NCBI GenBank assembly: GCA_052384575.1
Contig: JBQSUQ010000007.1
Origin: JBQSUQ01 sp052384575
Lineage (GTDB): Bacteria; Pseudomonadota; Gammaproteobacteria; Enterobacterales; Pasteurellaceae
Length of the DNA: 64,000 nucleotides
Strand: one strand, 5' to 3'
Of this stretch, positions 54,078-63,489 are shown one piece after another. The position numbers and the translations under genes were made by a program. The notes under the pieces are model-generated. The model did no database searches, had not been told where the DNA came from, and saw nothing but the letters and a program-made list of their open reading frames with translations. The stretch's first letter is position 1. The number at the start of each line of letters is the position of its first letter.

Positions 54078-55130
54078 TTAAAGGTCGTCGCTAAAAATAT
54101 CGCCACCGTGCATGTCGATCATATCTAAAGCTTCGCCACCACCGCGTGCAACGCAAGTGAGCGGATCTTTAGCAATAACCACAGGTACGCCTGATTCTTT
54201 TGCTAATAACACTTCAATATTGCGTAATAACGCGCCACCGCCTGTTAATACCATACCGCGCTCATAAATATCTGCGGCGTGTTCAGGTTTACATTCTTCT
54301 AATGCGGTACGCATTGCGCCGACAATATCTTTTAATGGTTGTTGAATCGCTTCTAATACATCTTTCGAGGTTAAAGTAAATGGTCTTGGTACCCCTTCAG
54401 AAAGGTTTAAACCATGCACTTCCATTGATAAAACATCAGCATCATTTTCAATATAAGCGGTACCAATCTCATGTTTGATACGTTCAGCTGTTGCTTCACC
54501 AATGATTGAACCAAAGGTTTTGCGCACATAAGAAATAATGGCTTCGTCTAATTTATCGCCTCCAACACGTACAGAAGAAGAATAAGATACACCATTTAAG
54601 GCGATAACCGCTATTTCTGTGGTACCACCACCAATGTCAATTACCATTGAACCGATAGGAGTAGAAACAGGTAAGCCAGCACCAATTGCTGCTGCCATTG
54701 GTTCTTCAATTAAATAGACTTCACGTGCGCCTGCACCAATGGCAGATTCTTTAATTGCGCGGCGTTCAACTTGTGTTGCACCGGCTGGAACACAAACCAA
54801 CACACGAGGGCTTGGGCGTAAAAAGTTGCCACTATGCACTTGCTTAATAAAATGTTGTAGCATTTTTTCTGTCACAGAAAAGTCAGCGATAACGCCATCT
54901 TTCATTGGACGAATAGCTTCAATATTATTTGATGTACGACCTAACATCATTTTGGCGTCTTTACCCACTGCAGCGAGGCTTTTTTGTCCTGCTTTTCCTT
55001 GACGAATAGCCACCACAGAAGGCTCATCTAATACAATACCTTGACCTTTTACATAAATTAAGGTGTTGGCTGTACCTAAATCAATAGAAAGATCGTTTGA
55101 GAATAAACCGCGAATTTTTTTAAATAACAT
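54078..55130 (-). CDS. mreB: rod shape-determining protein MreB (actin-like)
   Basis: Bacterial actin that forms membrane-bound filaments guiding cell-wall synthesis. The 350-residue protein has the amphipathic N-terminus (MLFKKIRGLFSNDLSIDLG), phosphate 1 GTANTLIYVKG, phosphate 2 IDIGGGTTEIAVI (about residue 165) and the adenosine motif LTGGGALLRNIE (about 290). It is separated from mreC by the 10.8-kb element. Whatever intergenic hairpin normally lay after mreB is now split by it. Confidence 0.97.
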   Translation of the reverse strand: MLFKKIRGLFSNDLSIDLGTANTLIYVKGQGIVLDEPSVVAIRQGKAGQKSLAAVGKDAKMMLGRTSNNIEAIRPMKDGVIADFSVTEKMLQHFIKQVHSGNFLRPSPRVLVCVPAGATQVERRAIKESAIGAGAREVYLIEEPMAAAIGAGLPVSTPIGSMVIDIGGGTTEIAVIALNGVSYSSSVRVGGDKLDEAIISYVRKTFGSIIGEATAERIKHEIGTAYIENDADVLSMEVHGLNLSEGVPRPFTLTSKDVLEAIQQPLKDIVGAMRTALEECKPEHAADIYERGMVLTGGGALLRNIEVLLAKESGVPVVIAKDPLTCVARGGGEALDMIDMHGGDIFSDDL

Positions 55131-55310
55131 AAGTGTTCCACTACTATTGGGTGATATATTTGGTGATAATTTGCCCTAATTTTAGGCATAGCAAAAATTG
55201 TGCTTAATGTACCAAAAAATCATCAGTTGTTACAGTAAATTTTATACGTTGGCAGAAAAAATCAGTGAAATGTTCATAATTCATTATGTATTAAAAATTA
55301 AGGATGAAAA

Positions 55311-55326
55311 TGTGATCTTTGTCACA
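55311..55326. promoter_or_regulatory. CRP site 1 upstream of mtlA
   Basis: TGTGATCTTTGTCACA matches TGTGA-N6-TCACA. The first of three sites in the gap between mreB and mtlA; apart from these sites and the promoters nothing else is recognised in 55131-55495. Confidence 0.8.
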
Positions 55327-55350
55327 CAATAAATTTCTTGAGTGTAAATA

Positions 55351-55366
55351 TGTGATCTTGATCACA
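55351..55366. promoter_or_regulatory. CRP site 2 upstream of mtlA
   Basis: TGTGATCTTGATCACA, a perfect palindrome of the CRP consensus, 40 bp after site 1. Confidence 0.85.
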
Positions 55367-55394
55367 TTTTGATTTTTTGTGTTTGAAAATATTT

Positions 55395-55410
55395 TGTGAT
55401 CAACTTCACA
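55395..55410. promoter_or_regulatory. CRP site 3 upstream of mtlA
   Basis: TGTGATCAACTTCACA fits TGTGA-N6-TCACA. TACATA at 55434-55439 could be the -10, which would place this site near -43, the class II position. Confidence 0.8.
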
Positions 55411-55495
55411 ATTATTGATTAAAAAATTTGCATTACATAGCCACTATGCTATTTTTGCGTCAATTTTAATCAGTCAATTCTTATTGAGGTTATAT

Positions 55496-57373
55496 ATGCT
55501 ATCAGCAAATGCAAAAGTGAAAATCCAAGGTTTTGGACGTTTCCTATCAAATATGGTGATGCCTAATATTGGGGCATTTATTGCGTGGGGTTTTATTACC
55601 GCACTTTTCATTCCTACAGGTTGGTTACCAAATGAAATGCTAGCTAAGCTAGTAGGGCCAATGATCACTTTCTTATTACCATTACTTATTGGTTATACTG
55701 GTGGTAAATTAGTCGGTGGTGAACGTGGTGCTGTTGTTGGTGCGATTACCACAGCAGGTGTAATAGTTGGTACTGATATTCCTATGTTCTTAGGGGCAAT
55801 GATCGCAGGTCCTACAGGTGGATGGGCAATCAAATCTTTTGATAAATGGTCAGAAGGTAAAATCAAGAGCGGATTTGAGATGTTAGTTAATAACTTCTCA
55901 TCTGGTATTATTGGTATGATTTTAGCTATCCTGTTCTTCTGGGTAGTGGGTCCGGCTGTAAAAGTGATTTCCCAAGTACTTGCTTCAGGTGTAGATGTAT
56001 TAGTACAAAATCACTTATTACCATTAACATCTGTTTTTGTTGAACCAGCGAAAATTCTATTCTTAAACAATGCGATTAACCATGGTATTTTCTCACCTTT
56101 AGGTATCCAACAATCACAAGAATTTGGACAATCAATTTTCTTCTTAATTGAAGCAAACCCAGGTCCAGGTTTAGGGGTGTTATTAGCTTACATGTTGTTT
56201 GGTAAAGGTTCTGCAAAACAAACTTCTGGTGGTGCAGCGATCATCCACTTCTTTGGTGGTATCCACGAAATTTATTTCCCTTATGTGTTAATGAATCCTC
56301 GTTTAATCCTTGCAGTGATCGCAGGTGGTGCAACAGGCGTATTTACTTTAGTGATGTTTAATGCAGGTTTACAAGCGCCAGCATCGCCAGGTTCTATCAT
56401 CGCTGTGTTAGCAATGACACCTAAAGCATCATTTGTTGGGGTAATCTGCTCTGTTATTGCTGCTTCTGTAGTCTCTTTTGTGGTATCAGCATTTTTCTTA
56501 AAAATTCAAAAAGAAGGTGAAGGTAATTCATTAGAAGATATGCAAGCAGCATCAAAAGCAATGAAAGGTAACCAAGCGACACAACCAGTTGTCACTGACT
56601 TTAATGGCTTACAAAAAATCTTCGTATCTTGCGACGCCGGTATGGGTTCAAGTGCAATGGGTGCAAGCATGTTACGTAAAAAAGTAAAAGATGCTGGCTT
56701 ACCACTTGAAGTGACTAACTGTGCAATTAATGATTTACCAGCAGATGCACGCATGGTCATTACTCACCAAGACTTAACACCACGTGCGCAAAAACAAGTT
56801 CCTACTGCAATGCATTATTCATTACATAACTTCTTAGATAACAAATTCTATGATGGTTTAGTGGATGACTTAAAAGCGCATTTCTCAGGTGATAAGAAAG
56901 CAGAAAGTGCGGTTGAAAATGAAGTAGAAGTAAATGGTACTAAATTTACGTTAACGCAAGATCAAATCTTCTTGGGCTTAAAAGCAGATAATAAAGCAGA
57001 TGCTATTCGTTTTGCTGGTGAGCAATTAGTGAAATTCGGCTTTGTTCAACCAAGCTATGTAGATGCAATGTTTGCTCGTGAAGAGTTAGTTTCTACCTAT
57101 TTGGGCGAGGGTGTGGCAGTTCCTCATGGTACAAGTGAAGCGAAAGATGCAGTAATTAAAACCGGTGTGGTGGTATGTCAATATCCTGAAGGTGTTCGCT
57201 TTACCGAAGATGAAGATGGTGTTGCGAAATTGGTTATTGGTATTGCAGCGCGTAATAATGAGCATGTTCAAGTGGTATCCGCAATTACAAATGCCTTGGA
57301 TAGTGAAGAAGCAATTCATTTGCTCACATCTACCAATGATGTAAATAAAGTATTAGAATTACTCAAAGCATAA
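55496..57373 (+). CDS. mtlA: PTS mannitol-specific EIICBA
   Basis: Imports and phosphorylates mannitol to mannitol 1-phosphate. The 625-residue protein has an N-terminal membrane IIC domain (about 1-340; GFGRFLSNMVMPNIGAFIAW), a IIB domain with the phosphorylated Cys in FVSCDAGMGSSAMGASM (about residue 380), and a IIA domain with the His in GEGVAVPHGTSEA (about 540). A TTG 27 codons upstream opens the same frame, but the ATG at 55496 has GAGG seven bases before it and matches the family start. Three CRP sites lie upstream. Confidence 0.96.
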   Translation: MLSANAKVKIQGFGRFLSNMVMPNIGAFIAWGFITALFIPTGWLPNEMLAKLVGPMITFLLPLLIGYTGGKLVGGERGAVVGAITTAGVIVGTDIPMFLGAMIAGPTGGWAIKSFDKWSEGKIKSGFEMLVNNFSSGIIGMILAILFFWVVGPAVKVISQVLASGVDVLVQNHLLPLTSVFVEPAKILFLNNAINHGIFSPLGIQQSQEFGQSIFFLIEANPGPGLGVLLAYMLFGKGSAKQTSGGAAIIHFFGGIHEIYFPYVLMNPRLILAVIAGGATGVFTLVMFNAGLQAPASPGSIIAVLAMTPKASFVGVICSVIAASVVSFVVSAFFLKIQKEGEGNSLEDMQAASKAMKGNQATQPVVTDFNGLQKIFVSCDAGMGSSAMGASMLRKKVKDAGLPLEVTNCAINDLPADARMVITHQDLTPRAQKQVPTAMHYSLHNFLDNKFYDGLVDDLKAHFSGDKKAESAVENEVEVNGTKFTLTQDQIFLGLKADNKADAIRFAGEQLVKFGFVQPSYVDAMFAREELVSTYLGEGVAVPHGTSEAKDAVIKTGVVVCQYPEGVRFTEDEDGVAKLVIGIAARNNEHVQVVSAITNALDSEEAIHLLTSTNDVNKVLELLKA

Positions 57374-57431
57374 AAGTGCGGTTAAAAATGGCGTGATTTT
57401 CACGCCATTCATCTTACTAGAGGGAATAAAT

Positions 57432-58583
57432 ATGAAAGCATTACATTTTGGTGCAGGTAATATCGGACGTGGTTTTATTGGTAAACTACTTGCTGATAGT
57501 GGTGTACAAGTGATTTTTGCTGATGTGAATGATAAAGTCATTGAGCTATTAAAAAACCAACAAGCTTATAATGTAAAAATTGTTGGTGATAGCCTCAACC
57601 AAATTGAGCAAGTGAAAAATGTGACGGGTGTTAATTCAAAAGATGAAGCTGGCGTTGTTGCATTATTTAATGAGGTTGATTTTGTGACGACAGCAGTTGG
57701 TCCAACAGTGTTGAAATTAATTGCTAGCACTATTGCTAAAGGGCTGGAATTGCGTTTATCGTCAGGTAATACCAAACCATTAAATATCATTGCTTGTGAA
57801 AATATGGTACGTGGAACAACTTTTTTAAAAGAAGAGGTGTTCAGTCATTTAAAACCTGAGTTAAAAGATCAAGTCGAACAATTCGTTGGTTTTGTTGATA
57901 GTGCAGTAGATCGTATTGTTCCTCCTGTACAAGCGGATGATAGCGATCCATTATTGGTTACTGTAGAGGAATTTAGTGAATGGATTGTGGATAAAACACA
58001 ATTCAAAGGTGCCATTCCTGATATCAAAGGCATGGAATTAACGGATAATTTAATGGCATTTGTTGAGCGAAAATTATTCACTTTAAATACTGGTCATGCA
58101 ATTACTTCTTATTATGGCAAGTTCAAAGGCCATCAATTTGTGAAAGAAAGTATTGAAGATGCTGAAGTGAAGGATTTCGTAAAATCGGTTATGCAAGAAA
58201 GTGGTGCTGTATTAATTCAACGTTATGGTTTTGATGCTCAAGCACATGCAGCTTATATTGAGAAGATTTTAAAACGTTTTGCTAACCCTTACTTAGTGGA
58301 TGATGTGGATCGCGTAGGTCGTCAACCATTGCGTAAATTAAGTTTTAATGATCGTTTAATTAAACCTTTACGTGGTACTCTAGAGTATGTTTTACCTCAT
58401 GATAACTTAATTCAAGCCATTGCTTATGCCTTAACTTATCGTAATCAAGATGATCCTCAAGCGTTAGAATTAGAACAATCTTTAGCGCAAAATGGCGTAT
58501 TGGCGACGGTGGAAAAATACACTGAGTTACAACAGCCAGAAATTGTAGCGAAAATCGTTGAAGCTTATAATAAATTAGCATAA
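57432..58583 (+). CDS. mtlD: mannitol-1-phosphate 5-dehydrogenase
   Basis: Oxidises mannitol 1-phosphate to fructose 6-phosphate with NAD+. The 383-residue protein begins MKALHFGAGNIGRGFIGKLL (NAD-binding GxGNxGRG) and has ENMVRGTTFLKEEVF (about residues 122-136) and the catalytic-region LFTLNTGHAITSYYGK (about 214-229). The frame is open from 57393, but AGAGGGAA precedes the ATG at 57432, which is the family start. It lies 58 bp after mtlA; a USS sits in the gap. Confidence 0.96.
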   Translation: MKALHFGAGNIGRGFIGKLLADSGVQVIFADVNDKVIELLKNQQAYNVKIVGDSLNQIEQVKNVTGVNSKDEAGVVALFNEVDFVTTAVGPTVLKLIASTIAKGLELRLSSGNTKPLNIIACENMVRGTTFLKEEVFSHLKPELKDQVEQFVGFVDSAVDRIVPPVQADDSDPLLVTVEEFSEWIVDKTQFKGAIPDIKGMELTDNLMAFVERKLFTLNTGHAITSYYGKFKGHQFVKESIEDAEVKDFVKSVMQESGAVLIQRYGFDAQAHAAYIEKILKRFANPYLVDDVDRVGRQPLRKLSFNDRLIKPLRGTLEYVLPHDNLIQAIAYALTYRNQDDPQALELEQSLAQNGVLATVEKYTELQQPEIVAKIVEAYNKLA

Positions 58584-58587
58584 TAAA

Positions 58588-58648
58588 AAAGTGCGGTGTA
58601 TTTTAATATAGTTTTAAATTAAAAAAGACGAAATTTACACCGCACTTT
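58588..58648. other. USS-pair hairpin between mtlD and mtlR
   Basis: AAAGTGCGGTGTA and TACACCGCACTTT pair over a long 35-nt AT-rich loop. No T-run follows directly, so it probably reduces rather than stops transcription into mtlR. Confidence 0.55.
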
Positions 58649-58668
58649 GTATTTTAGGGATTTAAGTT

Positions 58669-59184
58669 GTGTTGTCTGATGATCCAATTTATGAAAAATT
58701 AAACGAATCCATTTCTATTCGGGGTTTTATCACCGCTACTGTCGCTATTTTCGATGAAGCTGTGGATCAATTAATTAATCGCGTTTTTCGCAAAAGTGAT
58801 TTTGCCGTTAAATCAGTGGTGGATAGTTTATTTGAAACCTCAGGTCCCTTATGCGATCTTTCTATCCGCCTAAAAGTCTTATTAGGACTAGGTGTGATTT
58901 CTCATGACATTTTTGAAGATATTTTTACTTTCATTCATATGAAAGAGAAATTAAATAATGATGAGAAAGAATACGAGTTTGCAGATGATGTGATCGTTGA
59001 GTTTGCTCGTTCGTTAAATTTATTACAGGACAAAGTACTCTTGAATTTTCCACCTAACCAAGAAAGTGCAGATTCTTTAGTTTTTCAAATGAAACAATTA
59101 CGTCACGAAAAATTGTTACGTTCTTGCCTAACTCTGACTATTAGTGATATTTATCAAAAGTTACAAGTGGAAAGTCCATTGTAA
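58669..59184 (+). CDS. mtlR: mannitol operon repressor MtlR
   Basis: Non-DNA-binding-fold repressor of mannitol genes, as in enteric bacteria. The 171-residue helical protein shows the family segments SIRGFITATVAIFDEAVDQL (about 15-34), GPLCDLSIRLKVLLGLGVIS (about 54-73) and the C-terminal MKQLRHEKLLRSCLTLTISD. The frame starts at GTG with AGGG nine bases before it. The gene order mtlA-mtlD-mtlR matches E. coli. Confidence 0.92.
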   Translation: MLSDDPIYEKLNESISIRGFITATVAIFDEAVDQLINRVFRKSDFAVKSVVDSLFETSGPLCDLSIRLKVLLGLGVISHDIFEDIFTFIHMKEKLNNDEKEYEFADDVIVEFARSLNLLQDKVLLNFPPNQESADSLVFQMKQLRHEKLLRSCLTLTISDIYQKLQVESPL

Positions 59185-59252
59185 TTTTTCTTGATTTTCT
59201 TGTCATTTACCCCCATCTTTAGCCTAAATATGATTCGATTAGAGGAAAATGT

Positions 59253-59822
59253 ATGAATTCTATTCAATATTTGGTAAATACGATATTGGGCATATATATG
59301 CTGTTGGTAATGTTGCGGATGTGGTTACAATATTGCAAGGCTGATTTTTATAATCCTATTTCACAATCAGTAGTGAAAATGACTGATCCTGTATTAAATC
59401 CGTTGCGCAAATATTTAAATGCGAAAAAGGGCATTGATATTGCCGCATTAGTGCTTGTATTTTTAATCGGTTTTTTCAAATTTCCAATTTTATCTTTTTT
59501 AGGCGGGAATTGGTCGTTGGACGGTATGCTTGCCAATATCAGTACATTAGCATTGGTTGGTGTATTAAGCGTGCTGAAAGTATTTGGTGAAATGTTGCTT
59601 TATGTGTTGTTTATTGGTGCGATTTTAAGTTGGTTTAGAAGGGGCAATGATCCGCTTTCTTATTTGTTATATCAATTAGGTGAACCTATTTTAAACCCGA
59701 TCCGTCGCCTTTTACCAAGAACAGGAATGATTGATTTCTCGCCAATGGTCGTTGCATTCTTACTCTTCTGGTTAAATAAAGTGATGTTTGATCTTATTCC
59801 ACATTTGTGGCAATTAGTGTAA
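59253..59822 (+). CDS. yggT: YggT-family membrane protein
   Basis: The 189-residue inner-membrane protein has four or so hydrophobic segments in two internal YGGT repeats: MLRMWLQYCKADFYNPISQ with DPVLNPLRKYL (about residues 20-55) and ILSWFRRGNDPLSYLLYQLG with EPILNPIRRLLP (about 124-160). Function unclear; the family has been linked to ion or osmotic stress. It is followed 29 bp later by yggU, the same pair as in E. coli, with a USS in the gap. Confidence 0.93.
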   Translation: MNSIQYLVNTILGIYMLLVMLRMWLQYCKADFYNPISQSVVKMTDPVLNPLRKYLNAKKGIDIAALVLVFLIGFFKFPILSFLGGNWSLDGMLANISTLALVGVLSVLKVFGEMLLYVLFIGAILSWFRRGNDPLSYLLYQLGEPILNPIRRLLPRTGMIDFSPMVVAFLLFWLNKVMFDLIPHLWQLV

Positions 59823-59851
59823 AAGTGCGGTGAAATAAAAAGACGTTTTTT

Positions 59852-60151
59852 ATGGTTGCAGTTGAACAATTACAAGAGGGATTAAGGTTGCGCATTTTTT
59901 TACAACCTAAGTCCAGTAAAGATGCGATTGTGGGTTTGCATGATGGTGAATTAAAAATTTGCATTACTGCACCGCCTATCGATGGTGCTGCAAACGCCCA
60001 TTTATTGAAATTTTTGAGTAAGCTATTTAAGGTTCCGAAAAGCAGTATTCAATTAGAAAAAGGCGAATTACAACGACATAAACAACTTTTTATCCCTTCG
60101 CCAAAACAAATCCCTCAACAAGTGAGGGATCTCATCAATTCATCAATTTAA
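59852..60151 (+). CDS. yggU: YggU / DUF167-family protein
   Basis: A 99-residue soluble protein with the family core LRIFLQPKSSKDAIVGLHDG (about residues 12-31) and APPIDGAANAHLLKFLSK (about 38-55). Structures are known for the family but its function is not. It overlaps the convergent GNAT gene by 9 bp. Confidence 0.92.
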   Translation: MVAVEQLQEGLRLRIFLQPKSSKDAIVGLHDGELKICITAPPIDGAANAHLLKFLSKLFKVPKSSIQLEKGELQRHKQLFIPSPKQIPQQVRDLINSSI

Positions 60152-60580
60152 GATTAATTCAAATACGGCTTTCTTCGGATTAAGTTGAAAGCCCTCCATT
60201 TCTAGCATTTGACGTTGCTTCTCATCTTGCTCAACCGTCAGCATATTGGATTGAGTAAAACTGACAAATTCTTTCGCTTTTTCAATAAGTGCGGTGTAAA
60301 TTTCGGTTTTTTTGCTGCCTTCTTGCACGAAAATGTCTGTAAGTTGCCAATAACGTTGTAATTGTAAAGAAGAGAGACGAGGATAAAGTTGGATGAAACC
60401 AACGGCTTTTTGTTGATCGTCAAATGCGATGAAAAAAATACTTTCGCTGAAACGAATACGGTTATTGAGAAAAGTTAATGTCCGATCGGGATTTTCTGCC
60501 ATGCCATGGGATAAACGATATTCTTCGAATAGTGGAAGCAATACAGCAAGGTTCCATTGTTCAGCTTTAAAGATACGCAT
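60143..60580 (-). CDS. GNAT-family N-acetyltransferase
   Basis: The 145-residue protein has the GNAT layout: an N-terminal helix pair (NLAVLLPLFEEYRLSHGM), beta strands with AVGFIQLYPRLSSLQ (about residues 60-74), a strand of the core at YWQLTDIFVQ (about 82-91) and a C-terminal QMLEMEGFQLNPKKAVFELIL. The acetyl-CoA loop is weak, with no clear Q/RxxGxG/A, so activity is uncertain. It is monocistronic and convergent with yggU. Substrate unknown. Confidence 0.7.
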   Translation of the reverse strand: MRIFKAEQWNLAVLLPLFEEYRLSHGMAENPDRTLTFLNNRIRFSESIFFIAFDDQQKAVGFIQLYPRLSSLQLQRYWQLTDIFVQEGSKKTEIYTALIEKAKEFVSFTQSNMLTVEQDEKQRQMLEMEGFQLNPKKAVFELILN

Positions 60581-60763
60581 AATTAACTTGGTCTTAGGTT
60601 GAATTGATTAAAAAATAACAAATTTATACAGTAGATTTTACCTGTTAAACATAAAATAATCATCTACTAGATCAAAAAACTATAAAAAAAATCAAAACAG
60701 CAAGAGAAAATTTGCTATATTAATGCTGTTTATTTTTTATTAATTTAACTATGGAGAACTCAA

Positions 60764-61558
60764 ATGGCAGCGCGTAAACCATTAGTGATGGGAAACTGGA
60801 AATTAAACGGTAGTAAAGCGTTTACTAAAGAATTAATTGCTGGTTTAAAAGAAGAATTACATGGCGTAACTGGTTGTGATGTGGCAATTGCCCCACCGGT
60901 TATGTATTTAGCTGAAGCAGAAGCAGCATTAGCAAGTTGCAGTTGCTGCTGTGGCAGTAAAGATTTAATCCAATTAGGTGCACAAAACGTTGATGTGAAT
61001 GTACAGGGTGCATTTACTGGCGATATTTCAACTGCGATGTTAAAAGATTTTGGTGCGAAATATATTATTATTGGTCACTCAGAACGCCGTACTTATCACA
61101 ATGAAAGTGATGAATTCATCGTGAAAAAATTTGCTGCGTTAAAAGAAGCCGGTTTAGTCCCTGTATTATGTATCGGTGAAAGTGAAGCAGAAAACGAAGC
61201 GGGTAAAACACAAGAAGTGTGTGCGCGTCAAATCGATGCGGTGATTAATGCATTAGGTGTGGATGCATTCAACGGCGCGGTTATTGCTTATGAGCCAATT
61301 TGGGCGATCGGTACAGGTAAATCTGCAACTCCAGCACAAGCTCAAGCAGTGCATAAATTCATTCGTGATCACATCGCGGCAAAATCGCAAGCAGTAGCGG
61401 ATCAAGTGATTATTCAATACGGTGGTTCTGTAAATGACGCAAATGCTGCGGAATTATTTACTCAACCTGATATTGATGGTGCATTAGTGGGCGGCGCTTC
61501 ATTAAAAGCACCTGCATTCGCAGTGATCGTAAAAGCAGCGGCAGCTGCGAAAGCTTAA
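60764..61558 (+). CDS. tpiA: triosephosphate isomerase
   Basis: Interconverts glyceraldehyde 3-phosphate and dihydroxyacetone phosphate. The 264-residue protein has the substrate Lys in MGNWKLNG (about residue 13), the His in IIIGHSERRTYH (about 105), the catalytic Glu in VIAYEPIWAIGTG (about 176) and YGGSVNDANA. A cysteine-rich loop (SCSCCCGSK, about 62-70), also reported in Haemophilus enzymes, replaces the usual short loop. GGAGAA precedes the ATG. A USS-pair terminator follows. Confidence 0.97.
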   Translation: MAARKPLVMGNWKLNGSKAFTKELIAGLKEELHGVTGCDVAIAPPVMYLAEAEAALASCSCCCGSKDLIQLGAQNVDVNVQGAFTGDISTAMLKDFGAKYIIIGHSERRTYHNESDEFIVKKFAALKEAGLVPVLCIGESEAENEAGKTQEVCARQIDAVINALGVDAFNGAVIAYEPIWAIGTGKSATPAQAQAVHKFIRDHIAAKSQAVADQVIIQYGGSVNDANAAELFTQPDIDGALVGGASLKAPAFAVIVKAAAAAKA

Positions 61559-61572
61559 TTCAATAATGAGAT

Positions 61573-61604
61573 AAAAAGTGCGGTCTATTTGACCGCATTT
61601 TTTT
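61573..61604 (+). terminator. USS-containing terminator after tpiA
   Basis: AAGTGCGGTC and GACCGCATTT pair over a 5-nt loop and are followed by a T7 run. Confidence 0.85.
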
Positions 61605-61663
61605 GATATTGCTTCCAAATTCTTTATACTATGCTTAACGCCAATCAATAATTGAATTAACTT

Positions 61664-62941
61664 ATGTTACGTCTTTGTTATACGTTAGCAATGTATGCAT
61701 TGCAGCCGTTCATTTTACTTTTTATGTTAGGTCGTAGTATTAAATCACCTAATTATCGTAAACGTTTAAATGAACGCTATGGACTTTTTTATGCAACGCA
61801 GCAAAAAACAAAACCGAATGGGATTATTGTTCATGCTGCTTCGGTAGGCGAAGTTATTGCAGCAACGCCATTAGTTCGACGTATTCAAGCAGAATATCCC
61901 AATTTAGCCATTACAGTCACAACGGTTACGCCGACAGGATCTGATAGGGTTAAATCAGCATTTGGTGATTCAGTTGCACATTTTTATTTGCCCTATGATT
62001 TGCCCGATGCATTAAAACGCTTTTTAGCATTTATACAACCTAAAGCTTGCATTGTGATTGAAACAGAGATTTGGCCTAATTTAATTCGCCAATTGAATTT
62101 GCGTAATGCGCCATTTATTATTGCTAACGCGCGATTATCTGCACGTTCTGCGCGCCGTTATGGTTGGGTTAAACAATATTTAACTAATGTTTTAAATGAA
62201 ATTCGTTTAATTGCACCACAGGATGATATTAGTGGTCAGCGCTATTTAGATCTCGGCTACAAAGGACAGCTTACCTTAACTGGTAATATAAAATATGATT
62301 TAGTCATTACTGATGAATTACGTCAAAAAATTACGGAATTTAAGCAAGAATGGATAGGTTCACGTCCCGTATGGATCGCAGCAAGTACGCATGAAGGTGA
62401 AGAAAAAATTATATTAGAAACACACCGCACTTTGCTAAACAAATATCCTGATTTATTATTGATTTTAGCGCCACGCCACCCAGAACGATTTAATCAAGTT
62501 GCAGGCTTTATTGAGAAAGAAAAATTAACTTATTGTCGACGTAGTCAAAATTTGAAGGATTGCGCGCAAAGCCAAGTTTTACTGGGAGACAGTATGGGTG
62601 AACTCATGTTGATGTATGGTGTCTCAGATATTGCGTTTGTGGGGGGTAGTTTAGTTAAACATGGTGGGCACAATCCTTTAGAACCATTAGCTTTCAAGTT
62701 ACCAGTGATCAGTGGTCAGCATACTTTCAACTTTCCTGAAGTTTTCCATAAATTGCTGATGGTTAATGCTGTATTGGAAGTCAATTCTGACTCGAATTCA
62801 CTTGCAGATGCAGTGGAATGCTTTTTATCTTCACCAAGTTTGTGCGAACGCTTTGGTCAGGCAGGCTATGAAGTGTTAATTGAAAACAGAGGCGCATTGC
62901 AGCGTTTATTAGTGCTATTAACACCTTATTTAGAGAAATAA
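61664..62941 (+). CDS. waaA: 3-deoxy-D-manno-octulosonic acid transferase (Kdo transferase)
   Basis: Attaches Kdo to lipid IVA in lipooligosaccharide synthesis. The 425-residue GT30 enzyme has an N-terminal membrane anchor (about residues 6-23), the catalytic-base region IVHAASVGEVIAATPLVRRI (about 52-71), IVIETEIWPNLIRQL (about 126) and FVGGSLVKHGGHNPLEPL (about 325-342). H. influenzae has a monofunctional Kdo transferase. coaD starts 1 base after its stop codon, so the pair is coupled. Confidence 0.95.
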   Translation: MLRLCYTLAMYALQPFILLFMLGRSIKSPNYRKRLNERYGLFYATQQKTKPNGIIVHAASVGEVIAATPLVRRIQAEYPNLAITVTTVTPTGSDRVKSAFGDSVAHFYLPYDLPDALKRFLAFIQPKACIVIETEIWPNLIRQLNLRNAPFIIANARLSARSARRYGWVKQYLTNVLNEIRLIAPQDDISGQRYLDLGYKGQLTLTGNIKYDLVITDELRQKITEFKQEWIGSRPVWIAASTHEGEEKIILETHRTLLNKYPDLLLILAPRHPERFNQVAGFIEKEKLTYCRRSQNLKDCAQSQVLLGDSMGELMLMYGVSDIAFVGGSLVKHGGHNPLEPLAFKLPVISGQHTFNFPEVFHKLLMVNAVLEVNSDSNSLADAVECFLSSPSLCERFGQAGYEVLIENRGALQRLLVLLTPYLEK

Positions 62942-62942
62942 T

Positions 62943-63422
62943 ATGGCAACAGTAATTTATCCTGGTACTTTCGATCCTATAACCAATGGGCATTTAGATA
63001 TTATTGAGCGAAGTGCGGTGCTTTTTTCCAAAGTTATTGTCGCAGTGGCGGCAAATCCAAGTAAGAAACCCTTATTTGATTTGGCGCAGCGGATTGAGTT
63101 GGTACAAAAATCGGTGCAGCATTTACCTAATGTTCAAGTGCTTGGCTTTTCCAATTTATTGGCGAATGTGGTACAAGAACATAATGCGACAGTGATTATT
63201 CGTGGTATGCGAACCACCATGGATTTCGAGTATGAGTTACAATTAGCGCATTTAAACCGCGTGCTGACCAAAGGTGTTGAAAGTTTATTTTTACCAACGA
63301 CGGAGCAGTGGTCTTACGTGTCTTCTACCATCGTGCGTGAAATTTATTTGCATGGTGGAGATGTGAATAATTTCGTGCCTCCGCCTGTGTTGGAAGCCTT
63401 TAAAAATAGAATAAAAAAATAA
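62943..63422 (+). CDS. coaD: phosphopantetheine adenylyltransferase
   Basis: Converts 4'-phosphopantetheine and ATP to dephospho-CoA. The 159-residue protein has the nucleotidyltransferase signature YPGTFDPITNGHLDIIERS (about residues 6-24; the second His of the T/HxGH motif is at GH) and the WSYVSSTIVREIYLHGGDV region. It follows waaA directly, the same order as in E. coli. Confidence 0.97.
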   Translation: MATVIYPGTFDPITNGHLDIIERSAVLFSKVIVAVAANPSKKPLFDLAQRIELVQKSVQHLPNVQVLGFSNLLANVVQEHNATVIIRGMRTTMDFEYELQLAHLNRVLTKGVESLFLPTTEQWSYVSSTIVREIYLHGGDVNNFVPPPVLEAFKNRIKK

Positions 63423-63489
63423 TTCTATAAAAGTGAAATTTATGCCAAAATAGGTATGAAAAATTATTAATAAAAAAATCATAACATTT

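Noticed and set aside
54078..55130. mreB considered as cargo of the mobile element
   Set aside because: It lies outside the right inverted repeat and the target duplication and is a core gene.
60950..60980. Cys-rich stretch in TpiA as a frameshift or error
   Set aside because: The flanking sequence stays in frame and similar cysteine/glycine loops occur in Haemophilus enzymes.
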